From Chloroflexota bacterium (lineage in GTDB: Bacteria; Chloroflexota; UBA6077; CF-72), in assembly GCA_019247515.1 (NCBI GenBank), contig JAFAOS010000424.1:1-34628 (forward strand): a stretch of DNA of 34,628 nucleotides, read 5' to 3'. The notes below the pieces were generated by a model that saw only the letters and a list, made by a program, of their open reading frames with translations, ran no database searches and was not told the origin of the DNA. Shown one piece after another: positions 16,292 through 24,830 of the stretch (position 1 is its first letter; every line of letters begins with the position of its first letter). The translations under genes were made by a program, and so were the position numbers.

Positions 16292-17370
16292 TCACCTTTG
16301 TCAGTGGCGAATACCCGCCTGACGTCGGGGGGTTGGGTGACTACACGTTGCGCCTGCGCGAGGCCCTGACAAACCGCGGCTGCCTGTCGCGCGTGGTGAG
16401 CCGTCGCCAGGTGCGCCGCTGGAATGCTCGCTCCACACTCTGGCTCCTTCGGCACGCGCCCGGGACGGGGATCGTCCACATCCAGTACCAGGCGGCGGCG
16501 TACGACCTGCTGGGCGACATCTGTCTGGTGCCAGGGCTCCTCCGCGGGTTGAGGCCGCGCGTGCGCACGGTGGCGACTTTCCACGACCTGCGCGTCCCGT
16601 ATCTATTTCCGAAGGCTGGCGCGTTGCGGCCCGTGGCGATTCGCCTGCTGGCGCGGACCAGTCACGCCGCCATTGCCGCCGATCAGCGCGACATTGCGGC
16701 CCTCCGCCAGGTGACCCGCGCGACGTTCCAGGTGGCGATCGGCCCGAACGTCGTCCGCAACCCGCCCGACGGCTACGAGCGTGCCGCGTTTCGTCGCTCG
16801 CTTGGTCTGGAGCCCGACGATCTGGCGCTGGTCTACTTTGGTTTGCTCAACGCCAGCAAGGGCCTCGACTTGCTGTTGTCGGCTTTCGAGTGCATTCGGA
16901 CCTGGCGACCAGGTGCCCGGCTGCTGATGCTCGGCGGTCCAGCCGGCGCCAGCGATCCTACGGATCGGACGACCGGTGGCAGCCTGCGCGCGAGGCTCGG
17001 ACGACTTGGCGCGGCCGCGATTCAGACGGGTTGGCTGCCGCCGCGCGAGCTGTCTGGCTATCTGCTCGCCGGCGACGTGGCGCTGTTGCCGTATGTTGAC
17101 GGCGCCTCCGCGCGGCGCGGGTCGCTGCTGGCGTGCGCCGAGCACGGCTTGCCGATCGTGTCGACCCAGCCCGCGGGTCTCGAAGTTGCGGGGCACGTCC
17201 AGGCTGTGGAGTCGCGAGCGGCGGCACTCGCCGAAGCCGTCCTGTCCGCCGCGGCTGACCCGGCGCCGCTGGCCGAGCGGAGTCGCGCTCTGGCCGACCG
17301 GATGAGTTGGCCGCGGATCGCCACCGATCATCTGACGATCTACGAGCAGCTCTTATACTCGCGGCCGTGA
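16288..17370 (+). CDS. Family 4 glycosyltransferase, 360 aa
   Basis: A GT-B fold retaining glycosyltransferase. The N-terminus reads VITFVSGEYPPDVGGLGDYTLRL, the typical glycine-rich acceptor-site loop. The C-terminal donor-binding half starts near LVYFGLLNASKGLDLLLSAF (the classical FxGxLxxxKGxDxLL form) and ends with RGSLLACAEHGLPIVSTQPAG, which stands in for the E-x7-E nucleotide-sugar motif. It starts at GTG 16288, overlapping the GT2 stop in GTGA, and its own stop overlaps the next gene in another GTGA. The operon context points to exopolysaccharide or wall polysaccharide assembly; donor and acceptor are not deducible. Confidence 0.9.
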   Translation: MITFVSGEYPPDVGGLGDYTLRLREALTNRGCLSRVVSRRQVRRWNARSTLWLLRHAPGTGIVHIQYQAAAYDLLGDICLVPGLLRGLRPRVRTVATFHDLRVPYLFPKAGALRPVAIRLLARTSHAAIAADQRDIAALRQVTRATFQVAIGPNVVRNPPDGYERAAFRRSLGLEPDDLALVYFGLLNASKGLDLLLSAFECIRTWRPGARLLMLGGPAGASDPTDRTTGGSLRARLGRLGAAAIQTGWLPPRELSGYLLAGDVALLPYVDGASARRGSLLACAEHGLPIVSTQPAGLEVAGHVQAVESRAAALAEAVLSAAADPAPLAERSRALADRMSWPRIATDHLTIYEQLLYSRP

Positions 17371-18821
17371 TCCGCTCGGTCGAGATCGAGCGCGCCGACC
17401 GCACGATGCTCGTCGTCGCGGCGGTTGTCGCGCTCGCGATCGGGGTTGTGGCCGCGGCGGCGTCGCCGCTGATCCCGTTGGGCGCAATCGCCACTGTGCT
17501 CGCGATCGGTCTCGTCTGGCGGCGGCCGATCGTCGGCGTCTATCTGTTCGTGGCGGTCGTCGCCTTGCTGCCGTTTGGCGTCATCCCCATCCCGCTGGCG
17601 GGCACGCAGTTGACCTTTGTCGACTCGATCATGATCGCCACGTTCTCGGCCATGCTGGCGCGGTGGGTCTTCACGAGTGACAGGCTGCCGCGCGATCCAA
17701 CGAGCATTGCGCTCATTGCCTTCGTGCTGGTCGCGATCGCGGCGTTCGTGGGCGGGTCTGGTATCGGTTCGATCACGCCTGAGCTGGTACGGCGCACGGG
17801 CAAGCTGCTGGCCAGCCTGCTGTTCTTCCTGATTGCCCGCGACCTGCTGAACACGACTGACCGCCTGGCCGGCATGACTCGCGCGCTCATCCTGGCTGGC
17901 GCAGTCCAGGGCGCGATCGGCGCGGGGCTGATGGCGCTGTCGCCCCTGTCGCAACTGACGCTGCTCACCCGCCTGGAGGTCATCGGCTACCCGTCCGATA
18001 ACGTCCTGCGCTACGTGCCAGGACCCAACGCGACCTATACGGACCAGTTGCGTGCCATCGGCACCTCTGTCGACCCGAATGTGTTCGCGGGGACGTTGAT
18101 GCTGGCGCTGGTGCTGATCGTCGTCCAGTGGGCTTCGCCGCGACCCGTCCTGCGCAAGAGCGTCCTGTGCTTGCTGGCGCTCCCGACGGCGGCCGGCGTC
18201 TTGCTGAGTTTGTCGCGCGCGAGCTGGGCCGGGCTGGCGATCGGGCTGGGCTTCATCGGCGTCCTGCGGTATCGCCGCATCCTGGTGCTCGGCGTGATCG
18301 GCGCCGTGTGCTTGCTGGCGACTCCGGTCGCTCAGTCGTTCATCGTTCGCTTCGTCGGTGGCTTTTCCACCGCCGATCCGGCCACCGCCTTCCGCGTCGG
18401 CGAGTATACGAACGCGCTGACGCTGCTCGGGCGGTATCCACTGCTCGGCATTGGCTTTGGCGAGTCGCCCGATATCGACGTGACCGCCGGCGTCTCGAGC
18501 GTCTACCTCCTGGTTGCCGAGCAGACGGGCCTGCTGGGACTTGGCGTGTATGTGTTCGCACTCGGCGCGGCCTGGGTCATCGGTCTGCGGGGTCTGCGTC
18601 AGATGCGCGACTTGCGTCTGCAGGGCATTCGGGCCGCGTTTCTGGCCGCCCTCACGGCCGCGCTGGTGACCGGCTTGCTCGACCAGTACTTCGCGAACCA
18701 GACGTTTCCGCACGCCGTCGCCCTGTTCTGGCTCTACGCCGCGGTGCTGGTTTCGGCGAGCCGTCTGGCGGGTGAGCCTACTTGTTCTGAGCAGCCACCG
18801 CCTGCGACGGATCGGGGATGA
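17367..18821 (+). CDS. O-antigen ligase / polymerase-like polytopic membrane protein (Wzy_C family), 484 aa
   Basis: A membrane protein with about twelve hydrophobic segments. The periplasm-facing large loop before the last third contains FRVGEYTNALTLLGRYPLLGIGFGESP, typical of O-antigen ligase family proteins, followed by a SSVYLLVAEQTGLLGLGVYV segment. In a cluster with two glycosyltransferases it most likely polymerises or ligates repeat units of a surface polysaccharide. Start is GTG 17367, overlapping the GT4 stop (GTGA). The 3' end overlaps the convergent LysM gene by 44 bases. No flippase gene (Wzx) or priming transferase is seen in the window, so the pathway is completed elsewhere. 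Confidence 0.85.
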   Translation: MIRSVEIERADRTMLVVAAVVALAIGVVAAAASPLIPLGAIATVLAIGLVWRRPIVGVYLFVAVVALLPFGVIPIPLAGTQLTFVDSIMIATFSAMLARWVFTSDRLPRDPTSIALIAFVLVAIAAFVGGSGIGSITPELVRRTGKLLASLLFFLIARDLLNTTDRLAGMTRALILAGAVQGAIGAGLMALSPLSQLTLLTRLEVIGYPSDNVLRYVPGPNATYTDQLRAIGTSVDPNVFAGTLMLALVLIVVQWASPRPVLRKSVLCLLALPTAAGVLLSLSRASWAGLAIGLGFIGVLRYRRILVLGVIGAVCLLATPVAQSFIVRFVGGFSTADPATAFRVGEYTNALTLLGRYPLLGIGFGESPDIDVTAGVSSVYLLVAEQTGLLGLGVYVFALGAAWVIGLRGLRQMRDLRLQGIRAAFLAALTAALVTGLLDQYFANQTFPHAVALFWLYAAVLVSASRLAGEPTCSEQPPPATDRG

Positions 18822-19746
18822 GCACGACGTCTCCAGGCTGCACGCTGGCGGCAGTCAGTCCGCTGGCCGAGGCGATCGCGTCGCTCGAGACGTTGTTGCG
18901 CGCGGCGATCTGGTCGAGGGTCTCGCCGTCCTGCACGCGATACAACCAGCCAGGCTGCTTCGGGATGGTCAGCAGTTGGCCGACCTTGAGCTGATTCACG
19001 TTCTGGATGTTGCTGGCCTTGGCGATGACGGCGATGGAGACGCCGTAGGTGCTGGCGATGGCATGGAGCGTGTCGCCCGCCTGAACGGTATAGGCAACGT
19101 ACGGTCCGGCGGCAGTCGCCGCCGGCGTTGCGCTGGCGCCGGAGGTCGTCGCGGCGCCGCCCGAGGTTGTCGTGGCGCCGCCCGAGGTTGTCGTGGCGCC
19201 GCCCGAGGTCGTGCCGGAGTTCGTCGCGGCACCACCGGAACTCGTTCCTGTGGTCGTCGCGGGAGCGCCGGAAGTCGGGCCCGAGGAGGTCGTCGAGTTG
19301 GCAGCGGTAGTAGACGTCGCTGAGGTCGTGGCGCTCGCGGGCGCTGAGGACGTCGGCGAATTGCCAGACGCGGCCACCGTCGCGGTCCCCGTCTGCTCCG
19401 CGCTCGAGGCCACTCCTCCCGCACCCGCGGCCGTCGCGCCCGCCGCCGCCGGTGCCGAGGTGGCTGCGCCCGCGGCCGTCGTCGTCGACGTCGTCGTCGT
19501 CGGAACCACCGTCTGGCCCGAACCCGTAACCACGACCGTGGACTGCGCCGCCGGACCAGTCAGCTCCGGCGCGGGACTCTGGCGTCCGACCACAGCCTGG
19601 GTAATCAGCGCGGCAATCACGACCGGCACCAGCCCTACCGCCGGGACCAGCCACCACCAGCGCCAGACGGGCGCCCCAACACCACGGCTCGATCGAACTG
19701 CCTGCGTAGTTCGCTGGGGTTGGGGTGGTTTGTAGGGGCCAGGCAC
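18778..19746 (-). CDS. Membrane-anchored protein with Ser/Thr-rich stalk and two LysM domains, 322 aa
   Basis: Domain order: a short cytosolic N-terminus, one membrane segment (about residues 31-53), a long low-complexity Thr/Ser/Ala/Gly stalk (about 60-215), then two LysM domains (about 217-262 and 266-312). The first LysM reads YTVQAGDTLHAIASTYGVS and QLKVGQLLTIP; the second reads YRVQDGETLDQIAARNNVS and VQPGDVVLIPD. LysM binds N-acetylglucosamine in peptidoglycan, so the protein probably bridges membrane and wall; it has no catalytic domain. The stalk contains a 21-bp tandem repeat. Start is GTG 19746. Its 3' end overlaps the polysaccharide operon by 44 bases. Confidence 0.88.
   Translation of the reverse strand: MPGPYKPPQPQRTTQAVRSSRGVGAPVWRWWWLVPAVGLVPVVIAALITQAVVGRQSPAPELTGPAAQSTVVVTGSGQTVVPTTTTSTTTAAGAATSAPAAAGATAAGAGGVASSAEQTGTATVAASGNSPTSSAPASATTSATSTTAANSTTSSGPTSGAPATTTGTSSGGAATNSGTTSGGATTTSGGATTTSGGAATTSGASATPAATAAGPYVAYTVQAGDTLHAIASTYGVSIAVIAKASNIQNVNQLKVGQLLTIPKQPGWLYRVQDGETLDQIAARNNVSSDAIASASGLTAASVQPGDVVLIPDPSQAVAAQNK
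19143..19205 (-). repeat. 21-bp tandem repeat (three copies) within the LysM protein stalk
   Basis: Three consecutive 21-base units (19143-19163, 19164-19184, 19185-19205) encode a repeating Thr-Thr-Ser-Gly-Gly-Ala peptide in the stalk. The second and third units are identical and the first differs by two bases. The copy number could vary between strains and change stalk length without breaking the frame. Confidence 0.85.
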
Positions 19747-19828
19747 CGTGGGGCGTACCTGCTTCTGGAGGATGTGCCGCTCTCAGGGTAGCGTACTCGT
19801 CCGAGGTCAACTACCTAGAGATGCGATC

Positions 19829-20305
19829 ATGATCGTCGGCTGGACCGGCCACCGCCCCGATCTGTTCCGCGATCCAGCGCTGGCGCGCGCTCGCGTGGAG
19901 TCCGCGGCGCGCGAGCTGTCCGAGCAAGCCACGCGATTCCTGGTCGGCGGTCAACGCGGCGTGGACACCTGGGCGGCCCTCACGGCCATCGCCTGCGGTG
20001 TCGGCTTCGATCTCGTCTTGCCGTGTGAGCTCGAGATCTTCACGCGCGACTGGGCGGCCTCGGATCGGGTGGTCCTGGTCGAGAGCCTGCGGCACGCCGC
20101 GGCCGTGCGTGTGGCTGCCGGCTACAGCGAGCGCAACCAGATCCTCGCCCGGCAATCCGATCTCCTCGTCGCGGTCTGGACACGCACGGCCGGCGGGGGC
20201 ACGGCCGAGACCATCGACCTCGCCCGCCAGGCCGGCACCGCGGTTCGCGAGATCATCCTGGAGCCATCAGACACCGCCGCCTCAGCTCACGGCCGCGGCA
20301 TCTGA
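19829..20305 (+). CDS. SLOG-family Rossmann-fold protein, 158 aa
   Basis: A stand-alone nucleotide- or ADP-ribose-type ligand-binding Rossmann protein of the SLOG superfamily (YspA/DUF2493- or LOG/DprA-like). Landmarks are IVGWTGHRPDLF at the N-terminus, FLVGGQRGVDTWAALTAI (the glycine-rich strand-loop), LVLPCELEIF, and SERNQILARQSDLLVAVW, then TAGGGTAETIDLARQAG, which is the GGT-E type loop lining the ligand pocket. SLOG proteins appear in nucleotide-signal defence systems, but no effector gene lies beside it here, so a housekeeping role is as likely. The frame is open from 19748; ATG 19829 begins directly at the first beta strand and is preferred. Confidence 0.8.
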   Translation: MIVGWTGHRPDLFRDPALARARVESAARELSEQATRFLVGGQRGVDTWAALTAIACGVGFDLVLPCELEIFTRDWAASDRVVLVESLRHAAAVRVAAGYSERNQILARQSDLLVAVWTRTAGGGTAETIDLARQAGTAVREIILEPSDTAASAHGRGI

Positions 20306-20314
20306 AGCCGAGCC

Positions 20315-20378
20315 TCCCTCTCCCCCTGGGAGAGGCGAGGGCTCCCTCTCCCTCTGGGAGAGGGCAGGGGTGAGGGGG
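20315..20378. repeat. Dispersed CCCTCTCCC-type palindromic repeat, two adjacent copies
   Basis: Two adjacent copies (20315-20340 and 20343-20378) of the intergenic palindromic element CCCTCTCCC...GGGAGAGGG followed by a GGGGTGAGGG tail. It fills the gap between the convergent SLOG and topoisomerase A genes. A third copy is at 28674-28709. Elements of this pattern are found between genes in many high-GC genomes and can act as terminator-like hairpins. They also give rise to spurious peptide calls such as SLSLWERAGVR. Confidence 0.85.
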
Positions 20379-20381
20379 CCG

Positions 20382-22823
20382 TCAGTCCGGCAGCACCACC
20401 ACGCGCGCCAGCGTGTCCGCGCCCTCCAGCTTGATCCCGACCGAGCCCTTGCGATCCCGCGCGACGACCGCCAGTGTCTCGCCCGTCACCCGCCCCGTAC
20501 GGCCACTGGTGGCGATCAGCAGCATGTCCTGATTGGCATCCAGCACTGCCGCGCCCACCAGCGTGGTGCGCGGCGCGAGCTGCATCGTCGCCACACCTCC
20601 CGTCGCCCGGCCCTTGCGGGGATATTCACCCAGCGGGCTGCGCTTGACGAAACCGTTGCTCGAAGCGACCCACAGCATCCGCTCGTCGTCCTCAGACAGC
20701 CAGTCGGCGCCGACGACCCCGGCCGAGCCCGAAAGCGAGATGGCCTGGACGCCCTGGCCGACGCGGCCGGCCGCGCGCAAGTCGCCATCCGAAAACCGCA
20801 GCGTCTTGCCATCCGACGTGGTCACGACATAGTCGCCACCGCCCGGGCTGATGACCATCGCCGCGACGCTGTCGTTGCCGAGCAGCCGCAGGTCGGGTGA
20901 CGGCTTTTCGTCGACGCGCACGTACTCGGAGAGAGCCGTCTTCTTCACGCGACCCTCGCGCGTGAACACGACCAGGTAGACCTCTTCAGAAAACGAGCTG
21001 ACGGGCACGATGCTGACCAGGCGCTCACCCGGCTCCAGACTGATGAAACTGCGGACCAGCTCGGCACGCGCCGCTCGCGTCACCTCCGGCAGCTTGGCTA
21101 CGCGCACGGCCGCCACGCGGCCCGTCGACAGCTGACACAGCAGGTAGTCGGTGGTCAGCGCACGCTGGATGCCCACCAGCCGTTCGTCGCCGCGCACGGT
21201 CCCGGCGTTGGTCTTGCCCGAGTACGTGTTGGTGGGCATCGCCTTGAGACCACCGTCGTTGCTGACGGCCACCAGCACCGCCTTGCTCTCGATCGCCGCC
21301 GGGACTTCCGCCACCGGCGCGGCGGCGTCCTCTTCGGACAGTATCGCCGTCCGTCTATCGTCCGCAAAGTCGTTGATGATGGTCTGCATCTCGTCCTTGA
21401 TCGTGGCGACCATCTTCGGCTGGTGGGCGAGCAGGTCCTCGAGATATGCGATTCGCTCCTGCAGCTCCTTCTTCTCGGCGCGGTACGACGCCAGGTCCAT
21501 GCGCGTGACCTGGGCCAGCGTCATCTCGCTGATGCGCTGCGCCTGGATCTCGCTCAACTTGAAGCGCTTGATGATCTCTCCGCGTGCGACCTGCCGATCC
21601 TTGGCCGCCTGAAAGATTTTGACGATCTCGTCGGCGTGGACCGCGCCGATGATCAGACCCTCGACCAGGTGCAGCCGCTCGCGTGCTCGCGCCAGGTCGA
21701 ATTCACTTCGCCTTCTCAGGACGTTGAGCTGATGTTCGTTGTAGCGCCTGAGGAGCTCCACCATTCCCACGGTGCGCGGCGTGCGCGCGGGCTCGTTCTC
21801 CGCTCCGAACAGGAATGTCATCTGCACCGAGAAGCTGGTCTGCAGGCTGGTGTGCTGGTACAGGGCAGCCACGACCTCGGCGGGTGTTGCTTCTCTGCGC
21901 AGCGGCAGCACGATGCGCGTCCCGTTCTGGTCGCTGGACTCGTCCGGGATATGGCCTTCGAACACGAGCCCGGGCAGCTTGCCGTCGTTGAAGGCTTTGG
22001 CAATGCTGGTCTTGACGCTGGCCCGCCCGACGAACGGGACTTCGGTCACGATCAACCGTCGTCCGCGCTGGTCCTCTTCGAGTCGGACCGTGCCGCGGTG
22101 GAGGATCCGGCCACGTCCTGTGGCAAGGTAGTCGCGGATGCCCTCTTCACCGACGACCGTGCCGCCCGACGGAAAATCAGGTCCCTTGATGTAGTGCATC
22201 AGGTCGAGCACGCCCATCTGGGGCTGGTCCAGCAAGGCGATGCAGGCGTACAGCACCTCGCGCAGGTTGTGGGGCGGCACGCGCGTGGCGAAGCCCAGCC
22301 CGACGCCATCTTGCCCATTGATCGCGGGTGGGATGCGCGCTGGGAGGTAGTAGGGCTCGACGACCCTCGGGTCCTGCTTGTAGGTGGGCACCAGCGGGAC
22401 CGTGTCCTTTTCGATGTCGCGCAGCATGATCTCGCCGATCCGCGACAGGCGCATCTCGGTGTAGCGCATGGGCGCCGCTGGATCGTCGTCATCTGACCCG
22501 AAATTGCCCTGTCCCTCGATCAGCGGGTAGCGCAAGGAGAAGTCCTGCGCCAGGCGCACGGCCGCGTCATAAATTGCTTCCTGCCCGTGCGGATGCGCCT
22601 GCCCCATCACCGTGCCGACCACCTCAGCCGACTTGACGGTCTCATGTGAGGCATCCCACCCCATGCGGTACATGAACCACAGAATGCGTCGCTGCACCGG
22701 CTTGAGCCCATCCCGAGCATCAGGGATGGCCCGCGCGTTCGAAGAAACCCCGTACTCCGCGTAAGAGTTCTGAATAGCCGCCGAGAACTCTTCCTGGCGG
22801 ATCTGCTCAGTCTCAAAAGTCAT
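20382..22823 (-). CDS. Type IIA topoisomerase subunit A (GyrA/ParC family), 813 aa
   Basis: The DNA-cleaving subunit. Residues about 10-480 are the breakage-reunion domain and about 510-813 a six-bladed beta-pinwheel. The active tyrosine is Y121 in APMRYTEMRL, preceded by R120. The helix that contacts quinolones reads HPHGQEAIYD: where E. coli GyrA has Asp82, Ser83 and Asp87, this protein has Q81, E82 and D86. The GyrA box (QRRGGKG) expected in blade 1 is replaced by SGKTNAG, so DNA wrapping and negative supercoiling may be lost. It is therefore better seen as a topoisomerase IV-like or divergent gyrase subunit. It starts ATG 22823, three bases after the B-subunit stop, so both subunits are made from one transcript. 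Confidence 0.93.
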   Translation of the reverse strand: MTFETEQIRQEEFSAAIQNSYAEYGVSSNARAIPDARDGLKPVQRRILWFMYRMGWDASHETVKSAEVVGTVMGQAHPHGQEAIYDAAVRLAQDFSLRYPLIEGQGNFGSDDDDPAAPMRYTEMRLSRIGEIMLRDIEKDTVPLVPTYKQDPRVVEPYYLPARIPPAINGQDGVGLGFATRVPPHNLREVLYACIALLDQPQMGVLDLMHYIKGPDFPSGGTVVGEEGIRDYLATGRGRILHRGTVRLEEDQRGRRLIVTEVPFVGRASVKTSIAKAFNDGKLPGLVFEGHIPDESSDQNGTRIVLPLRREATPAEVVAALYQHTSLQTSFSVQMTFLFGAENEPARTPRTVGMVELLRRYNEHQLNVLRRRSEFDLARARERLHLVEGLIIGAVHADEIVKIFQAAKDRQVARGEIIKRFKLSEIQAQRISEMTLAQVTRMDLASYRAEKKELQERIAYLEDLLAHQPKMVATIKDEMQTIINDFADDRRTAILSEEDAAAPVAEVPAAIESKAVLVAVSNDGGLKAMPTNTYSGKTNAGTVRGDERLVGIQRALTTDYLLCQLSTGRVAAVRVAKLPEVTRAARAELVRSFISLEPGERLVSIVPVSSFSEEVYLVVFTREGRVKKTALSEYVRVDEKPSPDLRLLGNDSVAAMVISPGGGDYVVTTSDGKTLRFSDGDLRAAGRVGQGVQAISLSGSAGVVGADWLSEDDERMLWVASSNGFVKRSPLGEYPRKGRATGGVATMQLAPRTTLVGAAVLDANQDMLLIATSGRTGRVTGETLAVVARDRKGSVGIKLEGADTLARVVVLPD

Positions 22824-22826
22824 GTG

Positions 22827-24821
22827 CTAGACGTCCAGATCCGTGAGCCGCGCCGCTTGTGCCAGAAACTCCCGTCGCGCTTCTGGCCGCGACTCGTCCA
22901 TCAGATCGGCCACGACCTGCGCGGCGATGGCGCTGTCCTCCAGTGTCACCTGCTTCAAGATGCGCGTCGCCGGGTGCATCGTCGTCTCGCGCAGCTCCGC
23001 CGCCGTCATCTCGCCCAGACCTTTGTAGCGTTTGATCGGCGCATTCTTCGCATCCGGGTTACGGCTCATGAACCGGCGCAAGGCTTCATCGTCGATGAGC
23101 CACGTCGTCTTGCCTTTCCATTTGACCGAGTACAGCGGCGGCATTGCGACAAATACGCGGCCGCTTTCAATCAAGCCGGCTGTCTCCTGGTAAAACAAGG
23201 CCAGTAGCAGCGCGCGAATGTGCCCACCGTCGACGTCAGCATCAGTCATAATGATGATTTTGCTGTACTTGCACTTGTCGATGTTGAAAGCGCCCCGTAC
23301 TCCAGTGCCGATGACTGAAGCGAGCAGCGCGTATTCCTTGTTGAGCTGCAGCCGCTCAGGACGCGCATTGATGACGTTGATCGGCTTGCCACGCAGGGCC
23401 AGAATTGCCTGATAGCTCGCGTCGCGTCCCTGTTTGGCATTTCCTCCGGCACTCTGGCCCTCGACGATGAACAGCTCGGCGCGATCGGGGTCAGTTGTCG
23501 ACGCTCGCGCAAACTTCGACGTATCCAGGTCAACGGTTTCGGCGCGCTTCTGTCCGGTTCGTGCCAGTTGTTCCTCGGCCGCCAGCCGATTCGCAAGCTT
23601 CTGATCGTCCTGAATCTTTTTCAGCCACTCGCGCGCCTGGTTTGGCCGCGCCTCGAACCACTCCTTCAGGCCCTCGATCACGACCGAGCGGACGATGCCT
23701 TCGACCGGGGCGTTGTTGAGCTTGTTCTTGGTTTGACCCTCGAACTGCGGGTCCTTGAGCTTGACTGAGATTGCCGCCACGACACCCTGCTGAATCACCT
23801 CGGGCTTGAAGGCTTCTTTGTCGCGGTTTTTGATGATGCCCATCTTGGAGGCGTAGTCGTTGGCCACGCGCGTCAGGGCAGCTTTGAAGCCGCGTTCGTG
23901 CACGCCGCCATCGGGCGTTCGGACGGCGTTGGCGAAGGAGTGCAGGTCGAGCTTGTAGCCGCGATTGGGCAGAATGGCGACCTCGACCAGCACCTGGTCG
24001 CGCAACTGGCTGAAGGTGATGGGCTTGCTGAAGAGCGGCTCGACGCCCGGTGGGCTGGCGGCGCGCACGAAGTCAGCCAGGCCGTCGCGCGAGAGGAAGG
24101 TCTTGGTGATGACGACTTCCTGTTCGTCGTCCCACATCGACAGGTGCAGCGCGAGGCCGCGGTTCAGGTGCGCTGCCGCCTGCAGCCGACGTTCGAGCGT
24201 CTCGCGCGGGTAGTAGGCATCGTGGTCGAAGATGGTTCGGTCATATAGCCAGCGCAGCTGGGTGCCGTGCTTCTTGGGGTCGGCCGAGGTGATGCGCGGC
24301 GGCAGGGGCTTGCCGCGCTCGAAGCGTTGCGAGAAGTGCTGGCCGTCGCGCCAGATGTCGAGCTCGAGCCACTCCGACAGGGCGTTGATGACCGTCGCGC
24401 CGACACCGTGCAGGCCGCCCGCCGTCTTGTAGGCGCCCTCGGCGAACTTGCCGCCGGAATGCGGCACGGTGAGCAGCACCGTGGCGCTTGGCAGCTTCTT
24501 GCCGTGATAGGTCATCTGATCGAAGGGCATGCCCCGCCCTTCGTCGGCGACTCTGACCACGCCCTCCTGGTCGACGTCGACCCAGATCTGGTTTCCAAAG
24601 CCGGCGACGGCTTCGTCAACCGCGTTGTCGAGTGCTTCCCAGATCAGGTGAACCAGGCCACTCGTGCTCGTCGAGCCGATGTACATGGCCGGCCGGTGAC
24701 GGATGGCCTGTATGCCCTCCAGGACCTGAATGTCTCGGGAGGTGTAGTTGCTGTTCGTTTGAGTAAGAGAAAGCCGCTCCTCGTCGGTGAGGGCCGCGGC
24801 GCCCGGGGCTGCCATCTTCAC
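22827..24821 (-). CDS. Type IIA topoisomerase subunit B (GyrB/ParE family), 664 aa
   Basis: The ATPase and Toprim subunit. The GHKL ATPase domain has E62-ALD-N66 (catalytic base and Mg ligand), DEGRGMPF (93-100) and GGLHGVGATVINALS. The transducer domain follows. The Toprim domain begins ELFIVEGQSAGGNAKQGRD with catalytic E454, and has the DxDxD motif D527-A-D529-V-D531. The second acidic residue of the usual EGDSA motif is Q456 (codon CAG, 23456-23454). In E. coli GyrB this position is Asp426, where D426N gives quinolone resistance. The C-terminal PIKRYKGLGEMTAAEL segment is standard. GTG 24821 and ATG 24815 are both possible starts; a TATACT -10 at 24830-24825 would leave almost no leader, favouring ATG 24815. 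Confidence 0.93.
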   Translation of the reverse strand: MKMAAPGAAALTDEERLSLTQTNSNYTSRDIQVLEGIQAIRHRPAMYIGSTSTSGLVHLIWEALDNAVDEAVAGFGNQIWVDVDQEGVVRVADEGRGMPFDQMTYHGKKLPSATVLLTVPHSGGKFAEGAYKTAGGLHGVGATVINALSEWLELDIWRDGQHFSQRFERGKPLPPRITSADPKKHGTQLRWLYDRTIFDHDAYYPRETLERRLQAAAHLNRGLALHLSMWDDEQEVVITKTFLSRDGLADFVRAASPPGVEPLFSKPITFSQLRDQVLVEVAILPNRGYKLDLHSFANAVRTPDGGVHERGFKAALTRVANDYASKMGIIKNRDKEAFKPEVIQQGVVAAISVKLKDPQFEGQTKNKLNNAPVEGIVRSVVIEGLKEWFEARPNQAREWLKKIQDDQKLANRLAAEEQLARTGQKRAETVDLDTSKFARASTTDPDRAELFIVEGQSAGGNAKQGRDASYQAILALRGKPINVINARPERLQLNKEYALLASVIGTGVRGAFNIDKCKYSKIIIMTDADVDGGHIRALLLALFYQETAGLIESGRVFVAMPPLYSVKWKGKTTWLIDDEALRRFMSRNPDAKNAPIKRYKGLGEMTAAELRETTMHPATRILKQVTLEDSAIAAQVVADLMDESRPEARREFLAQAARLTDLDV

Positions 24822-24824
24822 CTC

Positions 24825-24830
24825 AGTATA
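24825..24830 (-). promoter_or_regulatory. -10 element (TATACT) of the topoisomerase operon
   Basis: Minus-strand TATACT lies only 9 bases before ATG 24815. The expected start point would fall within about three bases of that ATG, so the transcript may be leaderless or nearly so. No clear -35 is visible. The LexA-like palindrome lies directly upstream. Confidence 0.5.

Noticed and set aside
19829..20305. SLOG gene as part of a nucleotide-signal anti-phage system
   Set aside because: No cyclase, TIR, nuclease or other effector gene is adjacent; neighbours are a LysM protein and a topoisomerase operon.
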